Positions 37,233-47,230 of a stretch of 64,000 nucleotides of DNA are shown in pieces. Each line of letters begins with the position of its first letter. Within the stretch, counting starts at the first letter, position 1. A program made the position numbers and the translations under genes. The DNA comes from Roseiarcus sp963767245 (GTDB taxonomy: Bacteria; Pseudomonadota; Alphaproteobacteria; Rhizobiales; Beijerinckiaceae), in the NCBI GenBank assembly GCA_963767245.1, contig CAVYDG010000008.1, forward strand, positions 13,536 to 77,535, read 5' to 3'. The notes beneath the pieces were generated by a model. The model saw only the letters and a program-made list of their open reading frames with translations. It searched no databases and had not been told where the DNA came from.

Positions 37233-37670
37233 ATGAAACGCTTGACGGCTGTGGTGATCGCTTTGGCTTGCGGCGTCGGCGCGGTGTGGGCCGACACCGA
37301 TCCCATCGCCGAGCGGCGGGCGCTCATGAAGAACGACGGCATGGCGGCAAAGACGATGTTCGACATGTCGAAGGGCACGGTTCCGTTCGATCTGGCGACC
37401 GTGCAGAATTCCCTAAAGACGCTCTACGAGGGCGCATCGAAATCGGCAGCGCTGTTTCCCGACAACAGCAAGACCGGCGGCGGCACCGCGGCGCTGCCGG
37501 CGATCTGGGAAAACAAGGCCGACTTCGACGCCAGGTTCGCCAAATTCGTCAAGGATGTCGCCGCCGCTCAGGCCGGAATTGTCGATGAGGCGAGCTTCAA
37601 GACATTCGCCCCGGCCGTCTTCCAGAATTGCGGCTCCTGCCACGAGCTCTACAAGGCCAAAAGCGGCTGA
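37233..37670 (+). CDS. Cytochrome c'
   Basis: 145 residues. Signal peptide LTAVVIALACGVGAVWA, then a four-helix-bundle cytochrome c' domain (ADTDPIAERRALMKNDGMAA) with the haem site NCGSCHELYK near the C-terminus, the class II position. Such proteins bind NO and protect against nitrosative stress. The diheme cytochrome gene follows 20 bases downstream, so they are likely an operon. Intact. Confidence 0.95.
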   Translation: MKRLTAVVIALACGVGAVWADTDPIAERRALMKNDGMAAKTMFDMSKGTVPFDLATVQNSLKTLYEGASKSAALFPDNSKTGGGTAALPAIWENKADFDARFAKFVKDVAAAQAGIVDEASFKTFAPAVFQNCGSCHELYKAKSG

Positions 37671-37689
37671 GGCTTGAGCTCGCGCGGGG

Positions 37690-38610
37690 ATGAAGCGGGT
37701 CGTCGTCATCCTCGCGCTGCTGGTGGTCGCCGGCGCTGCTCTCGCATGGGTCAGTTCGGCGCCGAAGCCGCGCTACACCGAGGGTGAGTGGCAGGCGCTT
37801 GGCCTCGCCGGCGACGCTGCGGCGGGGCGGCTCGTGTTCTTCGCCAGCGGGTGCGACTCCTGCCACAAGTCGCCGGGTCAGGACGATCCTTTGCGGCTGG
37901 GCGGCGGGCTCGAACTCAAGACGCCGTTCGGGTCGTTCTTTCCGCCGAATATCTCGAGCAATCCGGTCGACGGGATCGGCGCTTGGCGCCCGGTCGAAAT
38001 CGCCAACGCGCTGCTGTCGGGCGTTTCCCCAGCGGGCCGGCACTTCTACCCGGCGTTCCCCTACCCCTCATACCAGCTGATGAAGCCGAAGGACGTCGCC
38101 GATCTCGCGGCATTCCTTCGCACGTTGCCGGCGGTTTCGGGTCAGGCGCCGGCGAACGATCTCAAATTTCCCTTCTCCGTTCGCCGCGCCGTGGGCGTGT
38201 GGAAACTCCTCTTTTTCGCCAACGCCGGCCATCCGCCCGATCCCGGTCAGACCGAGCAATGGAACCGCGGCCGCTATCTCGTCGTGGGTCCCGGCCATTG
38301 CGGCGAATGTCATACCCCGCGCGGCTTCCTTGGCGAAATGGACGAATCGCGGGCGCTCGCGGGCGCGCCCCTGCCCGACGGCCATGGGAAGTCGCCGAGT
38401 CTCCGAGGCGGCGGCTTTCTCAACTGGACCGTAAGCGACATCGTCGAGGCGCTGACCAGCGGCTTCACGCCCGATGGCGATGTCCTCGGCGCCGGGATGA
38501 CCGCGGTCACCCGCAATCTGGCCCAACTGCCCGAGTCCGATCGTCAGGCGATCGCCGTCTACCTCAAAAGCCTCCCGCCGCTCGGCCCGCCAGCGCCAGA
38601 GAAGCCGTAG
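37690..38610 (+). CDS. Membrane-anchored diheme cytochrome c
   Basis: 306 residues. N-terminal anchor (VVVILALLVVAGAALAWV), then two class I haem domains: FFASGCDSCHKSPGQDDPL with PPNISSNPVDGIGAW, and VVGPGHCGECHTPRGF with GKSPSLRGGGFLNW. The layout is that of the cytochrome subunits of periplasmic alcohol/aldehyde dehydrogenases or of a partner for cytochrome c'. It likely takes electrons from a periplasmic dehydrogenase or from cytochrome c'. Intact. Confidence 0.92.
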   Translation: MKRVVVILALLVVAGAALAWVSSAPKPRYTEGEWQALGLAGDAAAGRLVFFASGCDSCHKSPGQDDPLRLGGGLELKTPFGSFFPPNISSNPVDGIGAWRPVEIANALLSGVSPAGRHFYPAFPYPSYQLMKPKDVADLAAFLRTLPAVSGQAPANDLKFPFSVRRAVGVWKLLFFANAGHPPDPGQTEQWNRGRYLVVGPGHCGECHTPRGFLGEMDESRALAGAPLPDGHGKSPSLRGGGFLNWTVSDIVEALTSGFTPDGDVLGAGMTAVTRNLAQLPESDRQAIAVYLKSLPPLGPPAPEKP

Positions 38611-38635
38611 CGTCTCCCCTGCCCCGGCAGCCCGC

Positions 38636-39877
38636 TCAGCCGGTGCCGGGGCCGGCGGGCTTTGCGACGCTTGCGGTCATGGTCGCCAGCGTCCGCTCGT
38701 AAGCATCGACATATTTCCGCGCCTCGTTCCCCCACACGAAGGTCTCGGCGGAAAGCTTCGCCCCCGCCTGCCCCGCGCGCCGGCGCAAGTCGTCGTCCTG
38801 CATCAGGCTCAGGCAGGCGACGGCGAGGCCGGGGGGATCGAGCGTCGGCGCGTAGACCCCCGCCTCGCCGAGAAGCCGCCGGGTCTCGCGGAGCGGATAG
38901 CAGGCGGTCGGAATTCCAAGAGCGCAATATTCGAACACCTTGTTCATGCTCATTACGTCGTTGGCTTCGTTGAACGGATCGGGGATGACGCCGATGTCGA
39001 AGGCGCTGATATGCGCGAGCAGCCGCTCGCCGCTGAGATAGCCGGTGAAGCGGATGAAGTCTTCGACGCCAAGTGAGTTCGCGAGCGCGCGCACCAATTC
39101 GAGCGCCGGTCCCGAGCCGACGACAACAGCGGCGAAATCGTCAAAGCCCTTGACCTTGACCAGAACGGCGACCGCGCGGACGAAATGATCGACGCCATCC
39201 TGCTCGTTGATGATGCCGAGATAGCCAAGCACGAACTTGCGCCCACCCCTGAGGCCGGGTTCGGGCTCGACGCGATGGATGCGCCTGCGGTCGGGCACGC
39301 CATAGACGACCTCGACCAGCGACGGCGCCTTGCCGCCGCGACCGACGGCCAGGTCCTTGAACGTCGCGTTTGCCGTGATGACGAAATCCGCCATCGCATA
39401 GCTGATGTGCTCGAAAAACATCAGCGCCCGATAGAGAAGGCCCTTGTGGCCATATTTGACGACGAAGAGTTCCGGCCCGACATCGTGCTGGTCGAAGATG
39501 AACTTCTTGCCCATCAGCTTGAACGGCGCCGCGGCGAGAAAGATGAGGTCGGGCGGATTGCAGCCCTGGATGATCGAAAAGCCGCGCTCGCGGTGAACCT
39601 TGATCAGAAGACGGAATTCATGGAAAAGCGCCGCCGAATATTCGCGGAAGTAGGCGACCGCCCCACGCCCTTCGGGCGGCAGAGCATGCCGGTAGATCGC
39701 AATGTCGTCGATGACCTCGAACCGCTTCGGATAGGCCGCATTGGCCGGGCAGATCACCGAGACCCGCCAACCGGCGCGGGCGAGGGCCTGAGCCTCCTGC
39801 CAGACCCGCCGATCGAATGGGACCGGCAGATTTTCGACGACAATGACACAGGACCGGGATTGGCGCGGCGGCGGCAT
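38636..39877 (-). CDS. Glycosyltransferase, GT4 family
   Basis: 413 residues. N-terminal Rossmann start VIVVENLPVPFDRRVWQEA, acceptor-side IIQGCNPPDLIFLAAAPFK and FDQHDVGPELFVVKYG. The C-terminal donor-binding GT-B half has FVLGYLGIINEQDGVDHFV, FDIGVIPDPFNEANDVMSMN and KVFEYCALGIP (Glu of the E-x7-E region). It adds a sugar to an exopolysaccharide or lipid intermediate. It lies next to ugd on the same strand. TTG 39916 is a weaker start than ATG 39877. Intact. Confidence 0.9.
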   Translation of the reverse strand: MPPPRQSRSCVIVVENLPVPFDRRVWQEAQALARAGWRVSVICPANAAYPKRFEVIDDIAIYRHALPPEGRGAVAYFREYSAALFHEFRLLIKVHRERGFSIIQGCNPPDLIFLAAAPFKLMGKKFIFDQHDVGPELFVVKYGHKGLLYRALMFFEHISYAMADFVITANATFKDLAVGRGGKAPSLVEVVYGVPDRRRIHRVEPEPGLRGGRKFVLGYLGIINEQDGVDHFVRAVAVLVKVKGFDDFAAVVVGSGPALELVRALANSLGVEDFIRFTGYLSGERLLAHISAFDIGVIPDPFNEANDVMSMNKVFEYCALGIPTACYPLRETRRLLGEAGVYAPTLDPPGLAVACLSLMQDDDLRRRAGQAGAKLSAETFVWGNEARKYVDAYERTLATMTASVAKPAGPGTG

Positions 39878-39959
39878 GAGCGACTTTCGATTGAGGGGTT
39901 TTGAGGGTCCGTTCAAGAACGGCAGCTCGGCTCCGGTCGCGCCATTGCGCCCTTGGGCG

Positions 39960-41279
39960 TCAGCCCTCGCCGCCGAACCCCCGGCCGATGCAGACGTAGC
40001 GAAATCCGAGCGCCTTCATGGCCTTTATCGGATAGATGTTGCGCAAGTCGACGATGATTGGCGTGGCCAGGCAAGCTTTGACCCGCGCCAGGTCGAGGGC
40101 GCGGAACTCGTCCCACTCGGTGACGATGACCCCCGCGTCGGCACCGGTGAGGCAGGCGTAGGCCGAGTCCGCGAACTCGACGCCGGGCATGAGCGCCTTC
40201 GCCGTTCGGAGCCCTTCGGGATCGTAGGCGACGACGTGGGCGCCCGCCGCCTGCAGCTCGGGCACGATGACGAGGCTCGGGGCGTCGCGCATGTCGTCGG
40301 TCTTGGGCTTGTAGGTTAAGCCCAGCACCGCGATCCGTTTTCCCGCGACCGACCCGCCGCAGGCGGCGACGATCTTGGCGGCCATCGCCGTCTTGCGCTT
40401 GTCGTTGACATCTACCAGCGTCTCGACCAGCCGGATCGGCGCCTTGGCGTCGGCGGCGAGCTTGGTCAGCGCCAGCGTGTCCTTGGGAAAGCACGAGCCG
40501 CCGAAGCCCGGGCCGGGATTGAGGAACTTGCGGCCGATGCGATCGTCGAGGCCGATGCCGTGGGAAACATCGAGCACGTCAGCGCCGAGCCGCTCGCAAA
40601 GGTCGGCGATCTCGTTGATGAAGGTCACCTTCATCGCCAGAAAGACGTTGGCGGCATACTTGATCATCTCCGAGCTGCGGCGCGACGTATAGACGATCGG
40701 CGCACCGTTGCGTTCGATGGGCTGGTAGATCTCGCGCATCACCTCGCGCGCGCGGTCATCCTCGACGCCGATGACGACCCGGTCGGGCCGCTTGAAATCC
40801 TCGATCGCCGCCCCCTCGCGCAGGAATTCCGGATTTGACACCACCGCGAACCGATCGCGCGGCGCGCGCTCGGCGATGATGCGCTCGACCTCGTCGCCGG
40901 CGCCGATCGGGACGGTCGACTTGACGACGACGACGGTGAAGTCCTCGACGACGCCGGCAATATCGCGCGCCGCGTCGTACACGAAACGCATGTCGGCCGA
41001 GCCAACCTCGGCGAGCGACGGCGTGCCGACGGCGATGAAGATCGCCTGCGCGCCGCGCCCGGCTGCCTTGAGGCTGGTCGTGAAGGTGAGCCGCCCGGCG
41101 GCCTGGTTGGCCAACACCAGTCCGCTCAAGCCCGGCTCATAGATCGGAACGCGGCCCTCCCGGAGGCTCGCCACTTTGTTCTCGTCGACCTCGACGCAAA
41201 CCACCTCGTGGCCGAAATCGGCGAGACACGCCCCCGAAACAAGCCCGACATAGCCAGCGCCGACCATCACGATGCGCAT
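39960..41279 (-). CDS. ugd: UDP-glucose 6-dehydrogenase
   Basis: 439 residues. NAD motif MRIVMVGAGYVGLVSGACLA, KSTVPIGAGD, NPEFLREGAAIEDF, KYAANVFLAMKVTFINEIAD, the catalytic Cys in GFGGSCFPKDT, and the C-terminal GLTYKPKTDDMRDAPS. Makes UDP-glucuronate for surface polysaccharide. The frame is open 96 codons further upstream, but that part is not homologous; ATG 41279 gives the canonical N-terminus. Intact. Confidence 0.96.
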   Translation of the reverse strand: MRIVMVGAGYVGLVSGACLADFGHEVVCVEVDENKVASLREGRVPIYEPGLSGLVLANQAAGRLTFTTSLKAAGRGAQAIFIAVGTPSLAEVGSADMRFVYDAARDIAGVVEDFTVVVVKSTVPIGAGDEVERIIAERAPRDRFAVVSNPEFLREGAAIEDFKRPDRVVIGVEDDRAREVMREIYQPIERNGAPIVYTSRRSSEMIKYAANVFLAMKVTFINEIADLCERLGADVLDVSHGIGLDDRIGRKFLNPGPGFGGSCFPKDTLALTKLAADAKAPIRLVETLVDVNDKRKTAMAAKIVAACGGSVAGKRIAVLGLTYKPKTDDMRDAPSLVIVPELQAAGAHVVAYDPEGLRTAKALMPGVEFADSAYACLTGADAGVIVTEWDEFRALDLARVKACLATPIIVDLRNIYPIKAMKALGFRYVCIGRGFGGEG

Positions 41280-41565
41280 AAAGCGGACCCCCGTCCAATT
41301 GCCGTCGGCATCGCGCCGCCAGGCGCCGCGGCGACCAACACCAGAACCAATTTCCTCCGGACGCCGATATCGGGGACCGTGGCGACTGGCTGTTCGACCA
41401 TCGCGATCAGCTCGAACCGCGCCCAAGCGCGGAATTCGCTCGCCCCGGCCGCGCGCCGTGCGGCGTGCAGCCGGCGACGAAGCGCGGCGATTGACGCGCC
41501 TTATACACGCCGGTAAGCGGGTCCGCCATCGCTCTCCCTCGATGCGCCGGTTCAACGGACGGGAC

Positions 41566-42531
41566 ATGGCTGTCTACACAGAAGTCTCGGACGACGAGCT
41601 GCGGGCCTTTCTCGCGCTTTATGAGATCGGCGACGTGATTTCTTTCAAGGGCATCGCCGAAGGTGTCGAGAACTCCAACTTCCTCATGCGAACGGTTGGC
41701 GGTCAATATATCCTCACCCTCTACGAGAAGAGGGTGAGAGCGGAGGATTTGCCGTTTTTCATCGGCCTCATGGAGCATTTGGCCAAGCGGGGCGTCACCT
41801 GTCCTCAACCGGTTCACGATCGCGCCGGCTCGGCCCTCGGCGAGCTCGCCGGCCGACCGGCGACGATCGTGACATTTCTGGACGGCCTATGGATTCGCCG
41901 GCCGAGCGTTCGCCATTGCGGCGAGGTCGGAGAGGCGCTGGCGCGCATGCATCTCGCCGGCCTCGATTTTCCGCTGAAGCGCGCCAATGCGCTTTCGCTC
42001 GAAGGATGGCGATCGCTATTCCATGCCGCGGAGGCGCGCTCGGACGAGATCGCCGCGCACCTGCGCGAGGAAAGCGCGACGGAGCTCGCCTATCTCGAGG
42101 CTCACTGGCCCCGGGGCCTGCCAGCCGGCGTCATTCATGCCGATCTATTTAACGACAACGTCTTCTTCCTCGGGGAAAGACTTTCGGGCCTGATCGACTT
42201 CTATTTCGCCTGCAACGATGCGCTCGCCTACGATTTGGCGATCTGCCTCAGCGCCTGGTGTTTCGAACCCGACAACCAGTTCAACGTCTCCAAGGGACGG
42301 GCGATGATCGCCGGCTACGAGCGCTTGCGCCCGCTCGGAGAGGCCGAGATTGCCGCGCTGCCGCTGCTCGCGCGGGGCGCGGCGCTGCGCTTCATGCTGA
42401 CGCGGCTCGTGGACTGGCTGAACGTGCCGGCGGGGGCGAAGGTCGCGCCGAAAAATCCGCTCGAATATCGCGACAAATTACGCTTCCACCGGCGGGTGAG
42501 GTCCGCTGCCGACTATGGGCTCATGCGGTGA
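41566..42531 (+). CDS. thrB: Homoserine kinase (APH-fold type)
   Basis: 321 residues. Aminoglycoside-phosphotransferase fold that phosphorylates L-homoserine in threonine synthesis. MAVYTEVSDDELRAFLALY, EGVENSNFLMRTVGGQYIL (nucleotide loop), catalytic GVIHADLFNDNVFF (HxD....N), LIDFYFACNDALAYDLAI. ATG 41566 is preceded by GGACGGG. Its stop overlaps the GTG start of rnhA (GTGA), a coupled pair common in alphaproteobacteria. Intact. Confidence 0.96.
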   Translation: MAVYTEVSDDELRAFLALYEIGDVISFKGIAEGVENSNFLMRTVGGQYILTLYEKRVRAEDLPFFIGLMEHLAKRGVTCPQPVHDRAGSALGELAGRPATIVTFLDGLWIRRPSVRHCGEVGEALARMHLAGLDFPLKRANALSLEGWRSLFHAAEARSDEIAAHLREESATELAYLEAHWPRGLPAGVIHADLFNDNVFFLGERLSGLIDFYFACNDALAYDLAICLSAWCFEPDNQFNVSKGRAMIAGYERLRPLGEAEIAALPLLARGAALRFMLTRLVDWLNVPAGAKVAPKNPLEYRDKLRFHRRVRSAADYGLMR

Positions 42532-42968
42532 GCCGACGCATATCGATCTGGACCGACGGGGCCTGTTCCGGCAACCCCGGCCCCGGCGGCTGGGGCGCCG
42601 TTCTGCGCTATGGCGGCCATGAAAAGGAACTCAAGGGCGGCGAGGCGTTCACAACCAATAACCGTATGGAGCTCACCGCGGCGATCGAAGCGCTCCAGTC
42701 GCTTACCCGCGCGTGCGAAGTGAGCCTCCATACCGATTCGCAATATTTGCGTGGCGGCGTCACAGGCTGGATCGACCATTGGAAGGCCAACGGCTGGCGG
42801 ACGGCGTCCAGAAAACCGGTCAAGAACGAGGACCTCTGGCGCCGGCTCGACGTGGCCGCCCAACGGCACGAGGTCGAGTGGTTCTGGGTCAAAGGCCATG
42901 CGGAGGACGAAATGAACGCCCGCGCCGACAAGCTCGCCCGCGAGGGCATGAGGGAGCTCCAACGATAG
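42528..42968 (+). CDS. rnhA: Ribonuclease HI
   Basis: 146 residues. Degrades the RNA strand of RNA-DNA hybrids. Catalytic carboxylates in IWTDGACSGNPGPGGWGAVL (Asp), NNRMELTAAIEAL (Glu), LHTDSQYLRGGV (Asp) and MNARADKLAREG (Asp). The basic handle WKANGWRTASRKPVKNEDL is present. GTG start overlaps the thrB stop. Intact. Confidence 0.97.
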   Translation: MSRRISIWTDGACSGNPGPGGWGAVLRYGGHEKELKGGEAFTTNNRMELTAAIEALQSLTRACEVSLHTDSQYLRGGVTGWIDHWKANGWRTASRKPVKNEDLWRRLDVAAQRHEVEWFWVKGHAEDEMNARADKLAREGMRELQR

Positions 42969-43063
42969 CGGCTGGCCGGACGCGACGGCGCGGCTCGTTT
43001 TCGTGTGTTCTACCCTCCGCCGGAGGGACCTGATCGGCGCCGATCGATCACTCGCTCACGCCA

Positions 43064-43816
43064 TCATGCATTTGCCGGCTGCAGGCCCGCCCGTGGGGCT
43101 GCCTCTTGGGTAGCCGTGCATGGCCGCACGAGCGACAACGAGAACTCGCCGAAAAGGGCCTCGCGTTCGGCCGGCGTTGACCGGAACGAGGGGTACCGGG
43201 CCTCGACGCCGTCGCGCTCTGCGGCGAATTCAAGCCCCACGCACACCACCTTGGCGGTGACTTTCGGATAGCTGCGCAGGTCGGACCATGCCTTCGCCCG
43301 GAACGTTCTGCGATAGTATCCCACGTGCCCGATAGCGCAGCTCACGACGATGACGTCGGCGTTGAAATGCTGCGCCGCCATCCACGGCGGGCGGAGGGCG
43401 AAGTATGGCAACTCCGGAAATCTCCTCGCCATGTCGGCGCGCGCGGCTAGCCGCGACGGGTCGATGATGACGCGACGCTCTCGCAGACGCGGCGCCAATA
43501 CGTCCGGGAACACATCGAGTGCAGGCGACACCGCGGCGCCATCGGCAATAACGTGCACGCGAACCGTGCTCGCGAGTTCGCCGTCGATATGGGTCATCGT
43601 TATGAGCGAGTTTGGACTTTGGTCATAAATCTCGTCACAGAGCGTCGCCTCGAGGCGCTCATTCAGGAGATTCTGCCTCAGATAGGCTTCATATCGAAGC
43701 CGATACGCCGCCTCGCGATCGGCCTCGCATATCGCCGGCCGATGCTCGACCCGTTCGAGCATTTCCGCAACGCGGTCCGCGAAGCGCCGCGCTTCACTCG
43801 ACACTTGAACATACAT
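43064..43816 (-). CDS. FeeM-like N-acyl amino acid synthase family acyltransferase
   Basis: 250 residues. A GNAT-fold protein: EADREAAYRLRYEAYLRQNL opens the fold, ELASTVRVHVI, SPALDVFPDVLAPRLRE, IIDPSRLAARADMARRFPEL, and YFALRPPWMAAQHF with VSCAIGHVGYYRRTF. This order matches the FeeM/autoinducer-synthase-like family that joins an acyl chain from acyl-ACP to an amino acid. Product unknown; no LuxR partner lies beside it. ATG 43816 has GGGAG upstream. A palindrome spans the start region. The frame is intact. Confidence 0.8.
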   Translation of the reverse strand: MYVQVSSEARRFADRVAEMLERVEHRPAICEADREAAYRLRYEAYLRQNLLNERLEATLCDEIYDQSPNSLITMTHIDGELASTVRVHVIADGAAVSPALDVFPDVLAPRLRERRVIIDPSRLAARADMARRFPELPYFALRPPWMAAQHFNADVIVVSCAIGHVGYYRRTFRAKAWSDLRSYPKVTAKVVCVGLEFAAERDGVEARYPSFRSTPAEREALFGEFSLSLVRPCTATQEAAPRAGLQPANA

Positions 43817-43843
43817 GACCCTTACTCCCGCAACCCGGGTCAT
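43815..43843. promoter_or_regulatory. Palindrome over the start of the FeeM-like gene
   Basis: ATGACCC and GGGTCAT are separated by 15 bases and enclose the ribosome-binding site. In RNA it could form a hairpin hiding the start, or in DNA serve as an operator. AT-rich promoter-like sequence (43844-43890) lies just upstream. Confidence 0.45.
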
Positions 43844-44153
43844 GCTTAATCAATTATTACGAGAATATAAACACTTATGCAACTTTAACTTGTATCGAAC
43901 CGGGACAGTCCTTTCCGGCGGTCAAATCCATTTTCCCATGACAGATCAAAACCGCGGCGGCGTCAACGAGGCCAAAAAGCCTCTGCAAATCTGTTAGTCC
44001 GGCATTTTGCGGCGCCGCCTCGTCGGTTGCGGCGACGCTCGATACGCGGCGCCGGAGAGGGCGCCTCAATCAGGATCGACGGCGCCCGGGACGCTTAGCA
44101 ATACCCACCTTCCCCTGGCGAAGATCAGATAGCAGTCTGACTCTTTCCTGTTC
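43844..44153. other. Intergenic, AT-rich then GC-rich, no supported gene
   Basis: About 310 bases. The first 60 (ATTATTACGAGAATATAAAC region) are markedly AT-rich for this genome and probably hold the promoter of the FeeM-like gene. No RNA or protein is recognised. Confidence 0.5.
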
Positions 44154-44645
44154 TTATTGCTTGCGATCAATCGGCAATTGCTGAGAGCGGGCGAATTGAT
44201 CAAGCGCGGATATGCTTGGTTCGGTCGACGTCGCTTGGCGCCACGTCGTGAACATCTTCAGATCCACCGCGACCAGTTCGACAGTCAGTCCGGCAATTTC
44301 AAGACCGAAAAAGGTTCCTGCACGAAACTCTAGCCAGTCATCGTAATCCTTAAAGGCGTCCATCTCAGGTATCATCAATCTCGCCAATTTGTAATCTTGC
44401 TCAGTGAGAAGCGCGGCAGCAACACGGTTGGATTCACTCGGCAAGACGGCCTCCACATACGCACCCGTGGCCGCGCTATTCGCGCTGTCGCTTATTGATG
44501 GAAGCGGGGATCCGACCGGCCCCTGCTCGCCCTCTGGCGATTGCAAAAACTTAATGATCATGAGCCTATATCTGTCGTTGCGAACTCGGAGACGATATCG
44601 ATCATCTCGTAAAGAGGCGACTAAAGCGATCCGATTGCTGCGCAT
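44154..44645 (-). CDS. Hypothetical protein
   Basis: Up to 163 residues, or 135 from the inner ATG at 44561 (MIIKFLQSPEGEQGPVG). No recognised domain. Contains AVLPSESNRVAAALLTEQDY and KDYDDWLEFRAGTFFGLEIA, which look like a compact alpha/beta protein. No strong ribosome-binding site decides the start. Base composition is lower in GC than neighbours, suggesting recent acquisition. Confidence 0.5.
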   Translation of the reverse strand: MRSNRIALVASLRDDRYRLRVRNDRYRLMIIKFLQSPEGEQGPVGSPLPSISDSANSAATGAYVEAVLPSESNRVAAALLTEQDYKLARLMIPEMDAFKDYDDWLEFRAGTFFGLEIAGLTVELVAVDLKMFTTWRQATSTEPSISALDQFARSQQLPIDRKQ

Positions 44646-44694
44646 AGATTAATGTTCAGTTGACCGCTCGCCGCACGGATGTTGGGTAATCTTA

Positions 44695-46521
44695 ATGCGA
44701 CTAACGCTCAAAACCCGCGATCAAAGCGTTCGGGAAGAACTGCCCGGCCAATTGTACGTTGGATTCGTCGATAGTCTCCTGGTCGAGGTCCGTAGCCTTT
44801 TTTTTGCCTGTACGGCAAGCGTTTCCGCTGCGCTCGTCGCCGCCGTCGCCTCGGGAAGCGTCGCCCTCTGGGCGTGCGCCGGACTGATGCTGCTCCTGTC
44901 ATTCGTCCGCATGCATTTCCAGCTTGTTCACGCCAACAACAGGCCAATCCAAATATCGAGGTCGCCCGCTGGCGAGAGAGGATATTCGTCGCCGGAGCGA
45001 CCGCCCATATCGCCCTGCTTTCGACCTGGACGCTCATCGCCTTCCTGACGACGGACGAAGGCTTCGTGCGCTTCCTCGCCTCAACCGTAACCGTGACCTA
45101 TGCGTTCGGGATGTGGACTCGCAGTTTCGCGCTCGATCGGGGGATGAACACGCAACTCGCCGCAGCATTCGTCCCGCTCGGCGCCGCGTTTCTCGTCGCA
45201 GGCGGCTGGTATCCCTCGATGATCGTCATCTCCCTGCTGCCGCTTGTTCTGTTCATCAAATCCTCTTCCAACCGACTCAAGGGAATTTTCCGGGCCGAGA
45301 TCGCCGAACGCAATCGAAGCACAATGCTCGCCGGGCAACTCGATACCGCGCTCAACAACATGTCGCACGGCTTGTGCATGATTGACCGCCAGGGGCGGCT
45401 CATTCTCGCCAACGACAAGTTCCACCGCATCTTCAGCATCCCGCCCGAGGCTGAACTCGCTGGAGCGCACGCGCGCGCCGTATTCCGCAGGCTGGTCAGG
45501 AGCCGCTCGATCGACGAAGCGAGTTTCGTTCCCCTGTCGTACGCGGTTTTCGGCAAGACAAACGAGAGTTCGGATATCGTCGTGCCGATCGAGACTCCCG
45601 ACGGCCGGGCGATCGAAATCACAATTCACAAGACGAAAGACGACGGCGCCGTCATGGTGATCCAGGACGTCACCGAGCGGCGCAACGCCCAGCGCGAAAT
45701 CAACCGCATGGCGTTGTTCGACCCCGTCACCGAACTGCCGAATCGCCGATTTTTCGAGGAGGAGCTCGCCCTGGCTCTCCGTCCCGGCTCGGCCCTGCCA
45801 CACGGCATGACCGTGATGTTTCTCGATCTCGACGACTTCAAGCAGGTCAACGACAGCCTCGGCCACCGGACCGGCGACAAGCTTCTGGTCGAGATCGCAC
45901 GCCGGCTCAGCGCGATCATCGGCCAGCGCGATCTCGTGGCCCGTTGGGGGCGGCGATGAATTTGTCATCCTTCACCATCACGCCCCGGGCCAGTTGGAGA
46001 CGCCCGCCGTCGCCAAGCGCATCATCGACGAAATCAACCGCGCTGTGGTGATCGACGGCAGCGAGGTGATCGTCGGCGCCAGCATTGGCAGCGCCTCGGC
46101 GCCCGACGATGGGATCAGTCCCGACGCCCTGCTCTCGAAGGCCGATATCGCGCTTTATGCGGCGAAGGCTGACGGGCGCCGGGTATGGAGGGCGTTCGAG
46201 CCGGCGATGGACGCCAAGATCCAGATCCGCCGCCTGATCGAGCTCGAATTGCGCGCCGCGGTCGCGAACGACGGCATCGATGTCCACTTTCAGCCCATCG
46301 TCGCCGTGGGGACGCGCAGGATCGTCGGTTTCGAGGCGCTTGCGCGCTGGCGGAGCGCTGTGCTCGGCAGCATATCTCCGACCGAATTCATCCCGATCGT
46401 CGAGGAGATCGGGCTCATGGAGGAGATGGGCGCGGCCGTGCTGAGGCGCGCCTGCGCGGCCTGCGCGGCGTGGCCGGACGGCGTCAGCGTATCGGTCAAT
46501 CTGTCCTCGACGCAGCATTAA
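44695..46521 (+). pseudogene. Membrane PAS-GGDEF-EAL protein, two frameshifts and truncated EAL domain
   Basis: An N-terminal membrane region (LFFACTASVSAALVAAVASG) changes frame near 44930 to continue with QANPNIEVARWRER and further helices. A PAS domain has LNNMSHGLCMIDRQGRLILA and VMVIQDVTERRNA. The diguanylate-cyclase domain has LFDPVTELPNRRFFEEE and MFLDLDDFKQVNDSLGH. The signature RWGGDEF is broken near 45947 (run GGGGG, one G too many). The EAL domain has VHFQPIVAVGTRRIVGFEAL but stops after VSVNLSSTQH at 46521, well before its catalytic end. A c-di-GMP enzyme relic. Confidence 0.9.
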
Positions 46522-46645
46522 CAGAAAACGATCTGTGCGGTTTATCATCCCTAGTTCAAAAGGTTACGTCACTTTTGAGCGCGCGTCGCTGGGAGCGTCA
46601 GGCTGTCCGGGTAGCGTCAGGGTATGCCTGTCAAGATGCGGACAA

Positions 46646-46760
46646 CTGGCGCTCATGCAAGCCCCGACACCGCCCCCAGGCTCGGGCAGGGCCATGGGAA
46701 GCCGCCGGTCTGTCCAAGGCGGTCAGGCGGGCTCCCTAGGGGCCGTTGGCGGGCTGTCCC
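46646..46760. repeat. Imperfect direct repeat, copy 1
   Basis: Shares, in order, CTGGCGCTCATG, GCTCGGGCAGG, GGCGGTCAGGCGG and CCCTAGGG..TGGCGGGCT with 47357-47495. Spacing differs slightly between the two copies. It lies between the EAL truncation point and the zinc-protein relic. Function unknown. Confidence 0.55.
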
Positions 46761-46804
46761 TCGTGCGGCGCTCGATCAGATAGGCGAATCGGTAGGACCG
46801 GCCC

Positions 46805-47156
46805 ATGCGAGTAGAAGCACGTCAGCAGGGGAGGCCGCCCAAGCCCGTCTCGGCCCCGGGCGGTGCTATCCGTTACCCAGAGCGCCCAAGGACCGCCAGC
46901 GGCCTTCCCTGAGCCGCCTATCCGACGTGTCGGCGCATGGGATGTTCTCCAACTGGACCAGACCGGAAAACGGGCGGTCGTCAAATGCTCGAATTGCGGC
47001 ACTGTCCGGCAGATGGCCACCGACGCGCTCGAATTTGGTTTCGCCTGCGATTGCGCTCGACGACCGCAGCCGGTGCCGGATCGTTCCTTCGCCGCCGATC
47101 TCGCCGCCGTTGAGCGCCGTGGTTCCTCGCAACGTCATCGAGGTGGCGGACTATGA
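46805..47156 (+). pseudogene. Small AT-hook/zinc-ribbon-like hypothetical protein, frameshifted
   Basis: ATG 46805 opens MRVEARQQGRPPKPVSAPGG with an AT-hook-like GRPPKP and reaches YPERP before the frame breaks near 46890. The next frame gives VGAWDVLQLDQTGKRAVVKC and SNCGTVRQMATDALEFG, with Cys in CSNC and CDC spaced for a zinc site. Such short proteins occur in mobile regions of alphaproteobacteria. A DNA-binding role is inferred only from the motifs. Confidence 0.55.
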
Positions 47157-47230
47157 TCGGTGACCGGCGCACCTGATCGAACTCTGGGAGAGGTTCCGAT
47201 GATCGAAGTTCGCGACCGGGGCCCTGGCGC

